DNA from: Gamsiella multidivaricata
Lineage: Eukaryota; Mortierellomycota; Mortierellomycetes; Mortierellales; Mortierellaceae
NCBI RefSeq assembly: GCF_025024155.1
Contig: NW_026251750.1
Location: 1 to 64,000 of the forward strand
DNA length: 64,000 nucleotides
Direction of reading: 5' to 3'
Program-made: the position numbers and the translations under genes
Notes under the pieces: generated by a model
Told to the model about the DNA's origin: nothing
The model's input: the letters and a program-made list of their open reading frames with translations, nothing else
Database searches by the model: none
Shown: one piece after another, positions 22,625 to 35,173 of the stretch
Layout of the letters: the number at the start of each line of letters is the position of its first letter
How positions within the stretch are numbered: the stretch's first letter is position 1

Positions 22625-25041
22625 TTGCACGCGTCATCCGCGACACCAGCCTCATGGTCCGTGCACTTGCTTACACAGGATGAAAATTCTTTCAGGGACG
22701 AACAAAATCAAGACTGGAAGTCGATTAAAGCTCGTCTTCGCTTAAGCAAGTGGCAGCTCAATAAGGTGATACTGTTGTCCTCTCTCTGTGTACTTCTGTA
22801 CTTTGTCCTTGTCGCGTCTCCTCATCACTTTGGTACCCATCACATTGCTATCCCCTCACTCGTCGTGACACTCATACCTCACTTCATACTGTCATACTGC
22901 GGCTAGCTCATACTGCAATTCTGATTAGCAACCATTAAACTGTCGTATCGTTCATTGCAATAGCTTGAAGACCAAGCTTATCCTGCTGCGGTGCCTCCAT
23001 GCCTGTATATGCTGTATGACAACGTTCGAGCAGTCTTATACCGTAGCCAGACGGATCAATCTCGGAAGGCGCTCAGTCCCATCAGGAGTGTGCAGCTTTG
23101 GCTAGAGCAAATCAAAGACGAAGGTGGCAAAAGCATGTTCAAGGAACCGTTCAAGGATGCAATTGAAGCACACCGCGAGCATTACTTGCTTGCATGGTGT
23201 TCCAAGTTCCGGCTGAAAGTATGTGTGTGTAGATCGCTTGCAAACAAACCGCTGCCTCTTGAACACTGCCTAAAAAACCTCAACACTTGCTATTTCAGGT
23301 TGATCTTTCCGTAGGTCATGAAGAACAACACCATTTTTGTGTGCATGGACTCGACACACAAAACAGTTAAACGCTAAAGACGAGCCCAAACAACGACACA
23401 ATATTCAATTCGGCGTACCTGTTTACCATCCTCGTCAAGGACCGAACAGTGCAAGCTGGCATTCCGATCGCGTTTATGGTTTGCAACTCAGAATCTAGGT
23501 AAGAATGTTACTCATTCCTGTTCAATTGGCCCATTTTGATGCTGCCTTGTTTTTTTATTCACTTTCTATGCCGTTCAACTGCAGCTACATTGTAACAGAG
23601 TGGCTGTTGTGGTTGAAAACCGAGTGTGGGCTTCGAGCTTCGAAGTTCATGGTTGACTGTTCTGTTGCTGAGTCGGAAGCACTAAAGAAGGCATTCCCGC
23701 TGCCACCAATGGACATCTACTTCTGCGCCCTCCATGTCGGCCAAGCATGGGAGCGAAATTTGCGAAGGCTGCACAACGTGAGTGAATCAAACGCACCATT
23801 TTTGATTGAATTTTTTTTTAATGCTCCACAACCCCTCGGAGGCATCACATATCATCTATCCAGGCTTGTACTTACTTACTCTTTTATCTGATCAAAGGTG
23901 GCCGATAGCGACATGATGCGCCCTGGTTTGAAAGCAATTCGAAATGCCGACTCAGAGGCCGCGCTCCAGGAAAAGTGGAATGACTTTCAAAGGAGATTTG
24001 CTCATGCGAAAGAACTTATCGCCTACATCAAAACTTGGATGGAACCCGAAAGGTTGGCCAAATGGGCCCTTTACCAGAGAGAGGTGATAAATCGTTTCTT
24101 TTCCTCTCTTCCCCATACGCCGCATCTGTCTCATTCACCCTTCAACTAACAAATTACACGTTTTTTTTATTACGTTATCAGAACAATCAGCATATTAACA
24201 CGAACAATTTAGTCGAAAGTTGGCACAAGACATGTAAGCGACAATACTTGGGATACAAGAGAGATTTGCGTCCTGATGATCTGATCTTTTTATTGCAAGG
24301 AACGGTGGACATTGATTATAGGACATCATACTACAGAATCAGTCGTGGACTACAACCCCTGACACTGTCTGAAGCTGCTTTGGCAAGAAGAGCAAAGGCA
24401 ATGGCGCTACCATTCGTTGATGCCAAGGACATGGTATCCGAACCATCTCAGGACGGAAAGGTAAATCCATTTGTGAACAATGTTTCCCCATGTGCATAGT
24501 TAGTTTGTGTTCTAATTTTCTTTACTTTCGCTGTGTTACATTGTAATTTTCAGTGCTGTCTTTCTCTGACTTCAGCAAGGTGTATTCGATCCATACAAAC
24601 AAAGATATGTAGACCATCGTTTCTTGCACCTGCAATGATTATGATCGGCACAAAGAGCCTTGCAAGCATATGTATCTTGTACCAAGGATCTACTGCGAAG
24701 TGGAGATCAGCTACCACGGTGACCCAGCAGATGAAAAATTTCAGGAAAAATCAAAGGGAGCGACCACTGGCAACGACAATGGTTACCTCCCTCTGGAGTC
24801 CATGCTTTCCGACAGACTCAAGCTCATGCTCCAGAAGCACAGGACTGAAAAAGAAGAGGCTGAGAAGTTGGCCAAAGCGAAAGTCAAAGAGGCCAGGCAG
24901 AAGCGAGAATGGGAAGAAACCCAGGCACAGTTTGATGCCGATCTGGAGACGCTTTTCGACCTTGCAAAAAAGCAAAAAAAGAAATGCACGCTTTTGTACT
25001 TTAAAGGAACGGCAGCCTTGCTGCACACCACTGCCCTTTAA
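22625..25041 (+). pseudogene. MULE-type (Mutator-like) DDE transposase, frameshifted
   Basis: Transposase of the Mutator-like superfamily, which cuts and pastes DNA with a DDE/RNase H-like core. Likely exons: 22625..22765, 22964..23218, about 23313..23498, 23585..23777, 23898..24083, 24182..24460 and about 24576..25041. The three catalytic residues are visible: D in VCMDSTHK (near 23350), D in FMVDCSVAE (near 23650) and E in NNLVESWH (near 24220). The family's CxxH motif is present as FCALH. A SWIM zinc finger (CTCNDYDRHKEPCKHMYL) and a Lys/Glu-rich coiled coil close the protein. It is broken: a one-base frame change near 23370 separates the first D from the rest, and a TAG at 24610 stands where the SWIM frame should be open. 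The N-terminus is not certain. It is divergent to nuclease copy 2. Confidence 0.75.
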
Positions 25042-25907
25042 GCCAAAGGACTTGGTAGCCGTACTCCGGCAGGGCGTAAGTGCCAGTGAATAAAGTTAGT
25101 CAAACTACAATAGTGTCAATTGTCAATTGTGAGCGTGCAATAGTAAAGGTCAAGGGGATGAATAGATAATTAAATGATGTTCATTGGTAAGGATTAATAG
25201 GGTATTTATACCAAGAGAGAGAGAGGGAAGTGGTGGCGGTGGCGGTGGCCAGGAGTGGTGGCGGTGGCCAGGAGTGGTGGCGGTGGCCAGGAGTGGTGGC
25301 GATCGTCAATTGTTTGTGGCAGTGACAGTGGCGGTGGCGAGGAGTGGGAGTGGGGATTTGATTTGATTGTGGTACAAGGCTCAAGTGCGGTACGGCTCTG
25401 TCTGTTTGCAGAGCGTCGTCAAAATTGACCAGCAATGAGTTTCGAGAATTATAGCCGGGAAAGGCGGTAAGTGCGACTCAACCTCTATTAAAATATATCC
25501 AGTGGGTGATCCATGATATAGGATTGTCCCATTGAGACAGCCCTCCAGCGGCTGGTGCCACATGAACACTTCCCAGCTGGAACCCCAGCAGACGAAAGCA
25601 CTTTCTGCTGTCGGCAACACACCAGAGAGGATTCCCGCAACGTGATTGGCCAGCCTGAGCGCGTTTTTCCCTGTTCTTGTTTGAAAATAGAAATTCGTAT
25701 TCAGACAGACCCTCTCGTTCCGTGCCTGATTCGGCCTGCTCCTTTCCTTCTCTTTACGCATTCCGCCCAGAAAACCTCCCTCTCTCCTCCTCCTCTCCCT
25801 TCCTGTTCTGGTTTACTCTCCACTCAATCTACATTTCCCCTTGTTCCCGCTAGATTCAGACAATCGCCAACGGACACATCAACCGACATCTCATCTCCCG
25901 AAGAGCC
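25042..25907. other. Intergenic region with 19-bp minisatellite; promoter of the carrier gene
   Basis: No gene. A G-rich minisatellite lies at 25232-25300. 25690-25860 is pyrimidine-rich on the plus strand, a common feature just upstream of fungal start codons, and leads to the carrier ATG at 25908. Confidence 0.5.
25232..25300. repeat. 19-bp G-rich minisatellite
   Basis: Tandem unit containing CCAGGAGTGGTGGCGGTGG; the CCAGG core recurs at 25249, 25268 and 25287, so the period is 19 bp with just over three copies, preceded by partial GGTGGC units. Confidence 0.85.
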
Positions 25908-27717
25908 ATGTCCTCGAATGGCTCTACCTCGCCAGCCAGCCTCGTCAGCACCGACACCACTACCAGCGGAAACAACATCGGGAATCGCAGTAGTCGGAAC
26001 AACACCAGCGACAGCAATCACCATACCCTCACCATCTTTTCAAAGTTGCCTTCAGATCCCATTAAAAGCTCGCTGGCCCCTCTTCTGATCGACAAGGAGG
26101 CGGAGGCGGATCCTCCTTACATCGATGTATGTGTACTTGGATACTTGGAGCGCAGCTGTGTCTTGGAACTCAGCCATCCGGTTCAACTTGAACTCACCTT
26201 GACCCCACTGTTTTTTATGAAATCGTTTTTTTCTTTCTCAATAGGTCCTGATCGCCGGAGGACTCGGAGGAACGACTGCCGACTTTCTCATGCACAGGTA
26301 TGTTTGCGATCGATTCCTAAACTGAAGCAAACCCTTGCTTGTGCATAGCATATGCATCCCCAATCGCACGTGCGTAAATCATCAACCTTGTTATCCTTCA
26401 ATTGATCCCCAATAGCGTGGACACGGTCAAGACGCGATTGCAGGGACAACCATCCGCCAGCCCGCCTAAATACCACAACATGTTCCATGCCTACGGCACC
26501 ATTCTCAGAGAAGAGGGAATCACCCGAGGATTGTACAGTGGTGTCGCCCCAGCCATGACCGGCTCACGTAGGTGTCCATTAATGTTTTCAATGTTATGGG
26601 ATCATATCTACCTAGACACTTGTATTCGCAATTCATCACCTCCGTTTACTGACTTCATGCTTTTATCATGTAGTGCCAGGGACGACACTTTACTTTGGAA
26701 CATACGAATATACCAAACGCACTTTGACCGCGGCCGGATGTCCAGATACAATCGCACATTTAGCAGGAGGTAACAGGCGATTTTGGTATCGTCTTGGGAG
26801 AACAGACAGATAAAAAAAAATGCGGTCGCGACTCATTTTCGACCACTGACCAGGATTCATAAAATGCTTTTTTAGGATCACTGGGCGATTTCATTGCGTC
26901 GTTCATCTATGTGCCCTCGGAAGTACTCAAGACGAGAATGCAATTGCAAGGACGGTACAACAACCCATCTTTTATAAGCGGATACAACTACAAGAACACA
27001 TGGCATGCGCTCCAGATGATCGTTAAATACGACGGTGTCGGTGCACTGTACCAAGGATATAGAGCAACGCTGATGAGAGACGTTCCTTTCTCTGCACTCC
27101 AGTTTGCGTTCTATGGTAAGGATAGCCATAAATGGCAGGGTCGAGGCTATGTCCGATCAGTTAATATGCTATTGACTGACTCCCTGGTCTTGGCAACTTC
27201 CAATAGAGAAATTCAAGGCCGAAGCAAAGAAGTGGGAGGCGCGTCCTGATGGTCAGATGTCACTACCGGTCGAAACTGCATGTGGAGCAATTGCAGGAGG
27301 CCTGGCAGGGTTCTTAACGACTCCCTTGGATGTCATGAAGACGCTGTTACAAACACAGGTCAAGAAGCCCTCGGTAAGCCCTACCAGGCTTTTTTTTTTT
27401 TTCTAATTTCCAAGTTTTACTCCGGGTCAATAGACCCATCTTCCTAATATTCTTACTTTTCTTTATAGGCCTCAATACCCTCTAATGTGTCTACAGCGAT
27501 GACACAAAAGTATTACGTCGGGATCTGGGATGGACTGAAATGGAACCTGAAGCATCAGGGCGTCATCTCTGGACTTTTCCGCGGTGTGGGACCAAGAGTG
27601 TTTTGGACGGCGTTGCAGAGCGCGATCATGTTTGTGTTTTATGAGCAGGCGCTTCATCTTCAGGAGAATATGAGGCATTTCGGGCAATGGCCATATGGGC
27701 CCTACGGATCGAGTTGA
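25908..27717 (+). CDS. MME1: Mitochondrial carrier (SLC25) family, Mme1/YMR166C-like
   Basis: Inner mitochondrial membrane carrier, 391 residues. Seven exons with GT-AG introns: 25908..26126, 26245..26297, 26416..26567, 26674..26769, 26876..27115, 27207..27373 and 27469..27717; all phases agree. The three carrier repeats show signature motifs SVDTVK (about residue 91; Pro of PxD replaced by Ser), PSEVLK and PLDVMK, each followed by a glycine-rich matrix-helix segment. Phrases such as [25 protein letters not shown] and [17 protein letters not shown] fit the yeast YMR166C (Mme1) subfamily, which is reported to export mitochondrial magnesium; I assign it from remembered family features, so substrate is an inference. 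The N-terminal 70 residues are Ser/Thr/Asn-rich. It is convergent with the RBM18-like gene, 313 bp apart. Confidence 0.8.
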
Positions 27718-28030
27718 ACATCATAGACGCACACACGCTTATACAGCTGGATTCGTGAAAAAGCAAAAAGGAAGGGTGGAACGTGGGATTCGCCATACAA
27801 AGCATTATAGATACTGTTATTTTCTCTCTTTCTCTTTTTTCTCTTTTTTTTTTTTTTTTTCTTTGCTCTCTAAAAGTTTGTTCACTTCCATACATCTCCC
27901 TCTCTTTCTTGTTTTCATTCCATTCTCCATAGATTTTACACGCTAATATAGACACCATTGCCATATTCCACAAAAGCATTCGTTGCTGTGTTGTTGTAGT
28001 TATATATGTTTATTACCCAAATCCCCCGTC

Positions 28031-28992
28031 TTAATACGGTCTATGTCTCTTATTGGTCAAAGACGCTGATGTCGTCCCTACTCCTGCGTCCCGATGTGGT
28101 CGACTAGAGGTCGACATGGTAACGGCCGGTTTGGGAGGCAAGGACGAATGTGCCGGTGGAGCCGACGCTTTGGGAGGTTCAGCCATCTGGGCGAGTTTCC
28201 GTTCCATGGCCTTGATCTTTTCGTTCGTGGACGCATTCTTCAGGGCTCCGCCTGCTTTCAGAAGCGAGAAGGCTGTAGGACGATTGGGATCAAGCATACG
28301 CTTGCGGCCTTTTTCGCTATCGGCGCTTGGAGGCGCCTAATTGGGGGTTGGTTAGTTGTTGTTTTTAATAAAGGAGACTGGTAGTTTGTTTTTGGCTGAA
28401 TATCAGTACCCTGTGAGACATGGTATGTGCGTGTGTGTATATGAGAGAAAGAGAGAGAGAGAGAGAGAAGGACGACACACCATGTTCGCAAGGGAGACGC
28501 TTAGAGGACGCAATTTGATAGCCTTGCGGTTCATCTCCTTGATGGCGGCGGCTGCTTGGGCTGCGGATTCGAACTCGAGGAAGCAGTATCCGCGCGGGGT
28601 GCCTTTCTTGGGTCCGTGCCAGTGGAACATAAAGTCGAGCTTGGTGATCTTGCCGAATGGCGAGAACAGCTTGAGGACGATGTACCTGCACGCATGGTTG
28701 ATGAGATTCCAATTGGGAAAAATAGGCTGGTTAGATGAGTGCTGCTCCTTCTGAGGGAAGAAGATTGAGGTGGGTTTAGAAAGCTGTTTGCCAAGGGAAA
28801 GGAGGGAGAAGAAGGTAGCGGTTACTCGTCAATGGCTGGGTCTAGGTTGCCAACATATATCCGCTTGTCGTCCAGAGGCTGTTTGTTGTTGTTGTTGTTA
28901 TTGCTGGTAGTAGTATCCTTGTCAGTGCTACCGGCAGGGCTTTCATGCTGAGGTTTACGGATACTCAGTGGATTGAAGGAGGCGAAGGACAT
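28031..28992 (-). CDS. RBM18: RNA-binding protein 18 (RBM18)-like
   Basis: Small single-RRM protein of 225 residues. Exons 28826..28992, 28481..28685 and 28031..28336; introns start GTAACC and GTGTGT and end CAG and TAG. The RRM covers about residues 44-122, with RNP2 IYVGNL (45-50) and RNP1 RGYCFLEF (87-94). The wording DEYIVLKLFSPFGKITKLDFMFH and, after the RRM, the KIKAMERKLAQMAE helix match human RBM18. The N-terminus has an Asn run from (AAC)n and the C-terminus is Pro/Ser/Ala-rich and basic. The second intron holds a GA tract next to its donor (28443-28470). Function of RBM18 is poorly known; nuclear RNA binding is likely. The gene is 198 bp downstream of the J-protein's stop codon, same strand. 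Confidence 0.85.
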
Positions 28993-29190
28993 GGTGTGCA
29001 AGAAAGAATGGGCGAAGGCGTAAGTAAACCCTTTGCCTCCACCCTTTGTCCACATGCCTTAAGACTCTTTTGGCCATCACCTGACGACTTGTGAAGAGTA
29101 AGCTCTTTCTTCCGCATAAATTACATGGCCTTTTTATTCGAGAGAGCTCCCTGGTATGTTGGTCAATCGCCTCAGAGGACCGTCCCGCCT

Positions 29191-30906
29191 TCAACGAACA
29201 TACTGTTTCCCATACTTCTCCTTGACGACATCACAACTCGGCGTCGTCATGCGCTGTGCCTCCTTCCACAGCTTTCGGTCCGGACCCCAGAACCCCATCG
29301 CCTTATTCAGCGCAGTATCCTTCCTCCGCTTCTCCTCCTTGCATCTATTCTGCATCTCCCTTAGATAGGCGACCTCCACATTATCTTCCATCCGCTTGAA
29401 CAATGGCCCGACTCTCCGACCCTGTAGTGTGACATGATCCGCCTTCACATTGATCTGCCGTGCGCCCGATGACTTGAACTCAAACTGCTGTCCTGGAAAA
29501 TATGTGTTCATGAACCGCACTTCATTGACGAAATAAGGCACGTTCCTGAAACCCGTGTGTCGAGCGGTCGTATAAGTATCCCTTGGACGCAACGAAAAGT
29601 CGTTTAGGATCGAGCTCGATTGCGATGATGAAGACGACGAGTCCGAAGAGAAGAAGCCCGAGCTCATAGTTACGAGGATGAGGATGATCAATGGTAACAG
29701 CTGGATCACGCTGCCAAAGCTGCTCCCCAAACCGGCATTAGCGGTTGCATTGGCACGCTGTTGGCGCTGTTGTTGATGTTGCTGGCGATAGTGCTGTTGG
29801 CGCTGTTGATGGTGATGTGTTTGTTGGGCCCTTGATCTACCCCCATGCCCAGGTCCTCCAAATGATGTCGAGTGGAATGCTGCATGCAAAAGGAAGGAGG
29901 TAGTCAAAGCATATTTAGAACAGCTGAAAGCAAAAGGCCGTGGAAAAAGATGCGCAATAATAACTAAAACTGAAGGCACTTACATCCTCCAAAGCTTCCG
30001 CCACCAAAGAACATGTTAAATAACTCCTCTGGCGAGATCTCCTCTCCTCGCCGTGAGTAGCTAAAGTGCTGTGCTGTCGGTGTTGCACGATCGTAGTTGA
30101 CACTTGAGTCCCTGCCATCTTCTGGTCCATGTTGATCAAAGATCGCTCGCTTCTGGGGGTCGCTGAGTACTGTGAATGCCTTGGATACAACTACACCAGA
30201 AACGTTCCCAGTGAGAACAAATTCATTAAGCATGAAGGAAAGGCAACCGATCCACAGTGGGCCAACCAAGTCAATTGAGTCTTTCGAATACATACTCTTG
30301 AAAGCTTCATCTGCACCTGGAGCGCCGTTCTTGTCGGGATGCATCTGCAATGCCACCTAAAATAGCACACCATTGTTAACAACCAGTTGATACAGGAAAA
30401 CCATGCACCTGTGCTAGATCAAATACCATGCAACATGCCTTGCGATACGCCTTCTTGATCTCCGCATCCGTCGCATTCTTATTGACCCCAAGAATCTTAT
30501 AGAAATCCCCTCCACAGGATCGAACCGCCTTGACAGCTGCTGCCTGTTCTGGTGTATAATCCCTTTCCACGGGCTTGTGATCCACAGGCGTCGACCGTGA
30601 CCTCAATGGCGTCGTATTCGATCGCGCAGACGAAGTCCCCTTAGCCGAAGGTCCTCCACCCCCTGCAGTCGACGAGCTTTTTGTCCTATGCGGTGTGGGT
30701 TCCTCTGATGCTGACGATGCCCCTGAAGCTGGCACCGCTGTGCTCTCTTCACTGACCACCCTCGATACGAAGGCTTCTGCCTCCGGAGTCGGGAAAAGTG
30801 TGGTCGACTTTAGGCCGAATTTACGAGCAGCTGCATAGTTCCCTGAGCTCAGGTGGCGCCGAGCAATCTCCAGACATCGTAAGGCTTCGTCCTTGTTCAC
30901 TTCCAT
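29191..30906 (-). CDS. DNAJB12: Membrane-anchored J-domain co-chaperone (DNAJB12/HLJ1-like)
   Basis: ER-type J-protein of 474 residues that would recruit Hsp70 to the membrane, as family members do in ER-associated degradation. Exons 30439..30906, 30296..30356, 29984..30190 and 29191..29879. The N-terminus (MEVNKDEALRCLEIAR) has the family's TPR-like helices, then a Ser/Pro linker. The J domain spans about residues 134-200 with HPD at 162-164. A Gly/Phe-rich segment follows, then a His/Gln-rich stretch, one membrane helix (about 302-319, QLLPLIILILV) and a DUF1977-type C-terminus with FRNVPYFV. Intron 1 (30357..30438) appears to use a GC donor: the junction YRK / VALQMHPDKN reproduces the J-domain consensus only with GC-AG. 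A GT alternative 12 bp downstream would insert four residues. Confidence 0.85.
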
Positions 30907-33900
30907 TGTTCAGATGAGGCTGTGTAAACTGATGATGATTCCTGGGCAGGTTCTTTTAGTCCTTAAAGTATTTTTGGTTGGGCTCCTGAACTGGTTTTTT
31001 TCCACCTGCGGAGGAAAGCAATGTCAAAGTGTCAAGGGGGGGGATGATGGCGGCCGTCAGAGTCGATTCAGATGGTAGCCCAGGCAACCTTAGCCTGCTT
31101 ATAAAATAAATTGTTCTTTGGTTCACCTCCAAATTGGGACGCTTTTTAACAGCACCTTTGTGATACTTCAGTTCCACGGCTGCTGCTTCATGGTAAAACT
31201 GGAATATGTGCTCCAACTCTGGTAGCCACAGCCCCTAATCCTGGCTCTCCAATTGCTCTTTAGAGTCTTGGATGTCGCTGCAGACACTCTTCGTCCGCCC
31301 TACCCCTGTGGAACGATATAATAAGCCCTATTAGGGCAAACCTCGTTTTTGAAGAGATAAAAAAAGTAATTCAATAAATAACTGCTATCCGCGCGTTCAC
31401 AGTCATCATCCACATTTCATTCATTCTTTCGAAGTATTCCAACAGAAAGAGATTAAATCTCATATTAAAAAAATGAAAAAAGCTGCCACAAGGCGTTGAG
31501 GAAAGGCGCTAGAGGTCTTGCTGTCCGCGAAATGACACATCCTTTTATGTACAGTCGGTGGACAGTCGTCGAGTTGTTAGGCGGATTAACTTTTTGCACG
31601 TCAGAGAGTTTAAAGCTTCCGAACGATATCAGACGCGCGCCGCACGCCCTTGACACCAGTAAAAACGATGTGTCAGCACATGCTGTTGCGCTGCTCCACT
31701 ACTACCATATACTGGAAGATAAGACTGCATCTTTTGGCTGGATACAGCTAGAAGACGATGCTGGAATACAGCGTTTGCCCAACACAACGTAAAGGTATTC
31801 TCCATGATTTAGAATAAGAAAGTACCTGCCAGGCGTCGCCGCTATAAGTAGTATACAGTGTCTTCGATGGCTTCCAGAACACGACAGAAAAACTGGAATG
31901 TCGCTCATTTGCTATCCAAATTATCCGAGACCTTTCTACTCAGAGATACATTGAACAAGACGTAGCGAGGATCAAGGCCGAACTCACTAGATCTGCACCA
32001 CCTAATGCAATCCAGACCTAGGAAGCCAATAGCGACAACACCATGTTCAATCGGTTGTCTCCGAAAACACTACATCCAACAAGTCGATGGTTTTAAAGAG
32101 AAAGGTGTGCTTAAAAACTCTTACTTCGCTGTACTCGCCTCACGACGAGGCCATTTTGAAGTTAACGGCCACTTCACACGTCGGATAGAATATTGTCAGT
32201 TTCTTGTTTTGTGTCCAGGATAATGTAGGTTTCTTTGGATGCAAATTAATTAACTTGCGTTATCGATATATAGATTACCAAGCGTCTGTCACTATACACA
32301 TTTCTTTCCTGACTTTAACGGCAAATTGAAATGCCTTTAGGACACCGGAGAAAACTGGTAATAGTTTTCATTAGCATAATGAGCTGTCCACAGGAGCTTT
32401 ATGGATCGTAGGACCAGGCCCACGGCGCATTTTATATTAAAGGACAAAGGGCGGTCATTGTGTATTCTCCAATTCATCCAGAGGACGTGTCTTCATACTT
32501 TATATCAGTTCGCTCTTATATTCAGGACGGCTACTTCAGGAGCAGCTCACAATCAAATAGCACACAGAGGGCCGGGCCCTTTGGATATGTCTCAAGTGTT
32601 GCTGGAGAGAAGGGGTAAACATTCATGATATTAAGAATTTGTCATCGACCAGCTTCTTGGACTTGGAGATGACTAAGCCATGACTAAACCATGACAACAG
32701 AGATCCAAGAGTTCCTCGATCGGGTCCATCATCGATCCTTTACTTAAGGGATTCCAGGTAGTATGCGGCCAATGGGCCTTCATTTACACAAAAAATAAGG
32801 TTATTCTTGTGCTGAGAAAAAAGAACGGAAACGCGTATTTTTAATTTCCTTTGTGATCAAAAGGTAAAATCATTAGCATCGTAAAGTATTACTTCAAAAA
32901 GCCATACAATTTTGTAGAAAACTGGGTTTCGTCAAAAACGCACTCCAAACAAAACTCGCACACTATAAGGTAGCCTTGGAAGCCCCGCTTAAAACCAGGT
33001 TGTCAGCAACATTACAAATCGGTTATGCGCGTAGCTACAATACACATAGGTCGGGATTGAAGCTCGTCGTGTCAAATCCAAACGCTAAACCGTCGCGCTT
33101 TATGCTGGATTGAGAATCTGGAAGCCATGTAGTAGACAATAGGAGGCAGATGTTAAATGGAACGGATATTCTCTCAGGGTTGGGCCACGCCGATTACCCG
33201 GCTTCATGGCGATCGTCGATAGATGCGGCATACAGCCTACTTGGCGAGTGGACTGGTACGAACGCGAGAGCCGGTCAAGGGGGAGCACCTGCAAGTCAGT
33301 ACAACCACGTTAAAGACGAATAGAGCAGGGAGATTGAGCGCTAGAGACTGAGAGGTCGAGGAGGACAGCATTAAGTTGGGAAACCTCGTGAGGCTAGCCC
33401 TGGCTGCAGTGAATTAAATGATAGATGGGTGTGTGTGTTACATAGCGGTGGAGCGTAAGGCCGTGATCGGACTCAGGAACATCGGGGAGCTCAAAGTCAT
33501 TGTAAGCAATAGCCAGCTTTCTAATCTTTTGACAATTTGACCCGTACTCCTCCAAGTGAAGGTACGCTAAAGAAACGTATTATATTCTTTTTGTTGTTTG
33601 CTCCTAGGTCTAGGATCGCTTGGACTAAGGATATTTTTTTTTTGAGCCATGGTTTTCAGGCGAGGACTCTAGGCTGCAGGTTTCTTACAAATCTTTTACG
33701 TCTGCTGCTCTAGGAGTCGAAAAAGGAGCTCCCTCTGTTTGCTTAGTGCTGCCAAATCGTTCGCTCCGAGATGGGGACGCAACAAAGGAGGTCGACAGTA
33801 GATAGAGCCTGGTCAGGGTCCTGAAGGACGCATGAGGATGTCAATAAGGACAAAGGGCGATAATGCGCGCACGCCATTTAGGAGGCGATCTGCGCCCAGA

Positions 33901-35173
33901 TAGAAAAGGACGTCTTGTAGAGACGAATGCTTCACCTAGAGAGATAAAGGACACAAAGAACACGAATCGTTGCGGAGGCTGAATAGGCTCCGGCTTCTGT
34001 TCGCCGACATTGATCGCAGACTTTGGCCTTAATCTATGTTTGAGGACCATTGGTATCACCGGGTGCTTGTGCTCTACTCATGGTCTGTGTCTGATGGTCA
34101 GCATCTATACCACAGAGATACATACATCTCGCTTATGCTCGACCACTCCCCGATTCCGCGTGGACCTTCAGTATACAAGGTGAACACAACGGAGGGATGA
34201 TAACTGGTCAAAGCCTCATAAACCCCATTTTCCTCGTCAAGTCCGTGCTCGCTCAACCTTTTTTTGGTATTTGCTCATTAGCCTTGTCCTATTTGACGGG
34301 TGTGGAGCGACTGAACAGACAAGTAAATGAGGGGCCACATGGATCCCTGTCATGAATAAGGATGGTATATCTCCCAAAAAAGGCAGGGACTGATGAGCAC
34401 TTTTTTTTATGTGCAAACCATGGACCACAGACGCTGTGGATGTGGATGGTCCAATGTAAACACGTACAAGTCCTATACGTTGAAAAGGGAATGTCTCTTT
34501 GTCAGCAGCAATGCGCGGAGTACCTACGAGTAACTGTTGTTGTATTTTTATCGGAACTGAACCCATTCTAAACCAAAATGTAATTTAGGTTTACTGCCTC
34601 ATCCCATCGTTCCTGTGTTTTTTCCTGCAGCAGAGGAACATAGTCTCACCAACAACGACGAGGACAATAAAACGAGAGATGGCCATCGTCATGGTTGACG
34701 ACAGAGGAGCTTTAGAGGATGGGCTATGGCCACATAGCACGAGGTTAATGACGATGGTTACTAAGGATGATCCGCTGGGCCAAAAGGAAGCGCTACTGTA
34801 AACAATTGCAAGCAAATCAAGCAGGTAGACATTTCCCTGAAGAGCGTAGCCCGGGCAACGTTCTCCTCTCCAAGCTCAGGCATTGGCCTGTACAGTTTTC
34901 GTGCAATATAGCGTGGTTTTTTAAATGTGGTTTATAGACACCTTGCAACGAACAAGGTGAAGTCAAGATAATGATGAGGTACACCTTTCTTTCTTTTTCT
35001 TCTTCCTTTCTTCCTTTATTCCGTTCAACTTCCTCCTGCCTCTTCTTTCATCCTTCTTCCGTTCTCCCTCTTCCCTCCTTCCCACTTTCACTATCCCCAC
35101 ACATTAGCTCAAACTAGAGTACATACCCTTTCTCAACGAGGACTTCACACCTACATACCCGCACATACGCACC
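30907..35173. other. Gene-poor region
   Basis: 4.3 kb without a supported gene. Short ORFs of up to about 98 codons exist on both strands (for example 30956-31216 minus, 31496-31792 plus) but have no start context, splice partners or recognisable family, and could be decayed transposon or gene sequence. 34985-35110 is strongly pyrimidine-rich (TTCTTCC-type) and is likely the promoter of the PAQR gene. Confidence 0.5.
34985..35110 (+). promoter_or_regulatory. CT-rich promoter block of the PAQR gene
   Basis: About 125 bp almost entirely of C and T on the coding strand, ending 65 bp before the ATG at 35174. Such pyrimidine blocks are common around fungal transcription starts. No TATA box is evident. 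Confidence 0.4.

Larger units (their letters stand above)
18243..25041. mobile_element. Composite MULE element, unit 2 (mirror copy), boundaries unclear
   Basis: Contains nuclease copy 2 on the minus strand and a divergent MULE transposase pseudogene on the plus strand, with fewer than 100 bp between their first coding segments. This is the same gene pair as in unit 1, inverted. No terminal inverted repeat was found at the right end. The left end is missing: the C-terminal coding sequence stops where unit 1 ends, which would be explained if unit 1 inserted into the tail of unit 2. Confidence 0.5.

Noticed and set aside
25232..25300. CRISPR-like repeat array
   Set aside because: Direct tandem repeat with 19-bp period and no spacers; a minisatellite in a eukaryote.
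30956..31216. 86-codon minus-strand ORF beginning MEHIFQFYHEAAAVEL
   Set aside because: The first half looks protein-like but has no extension, partner exon or family; could be a tiny transposon scar, too little to call.
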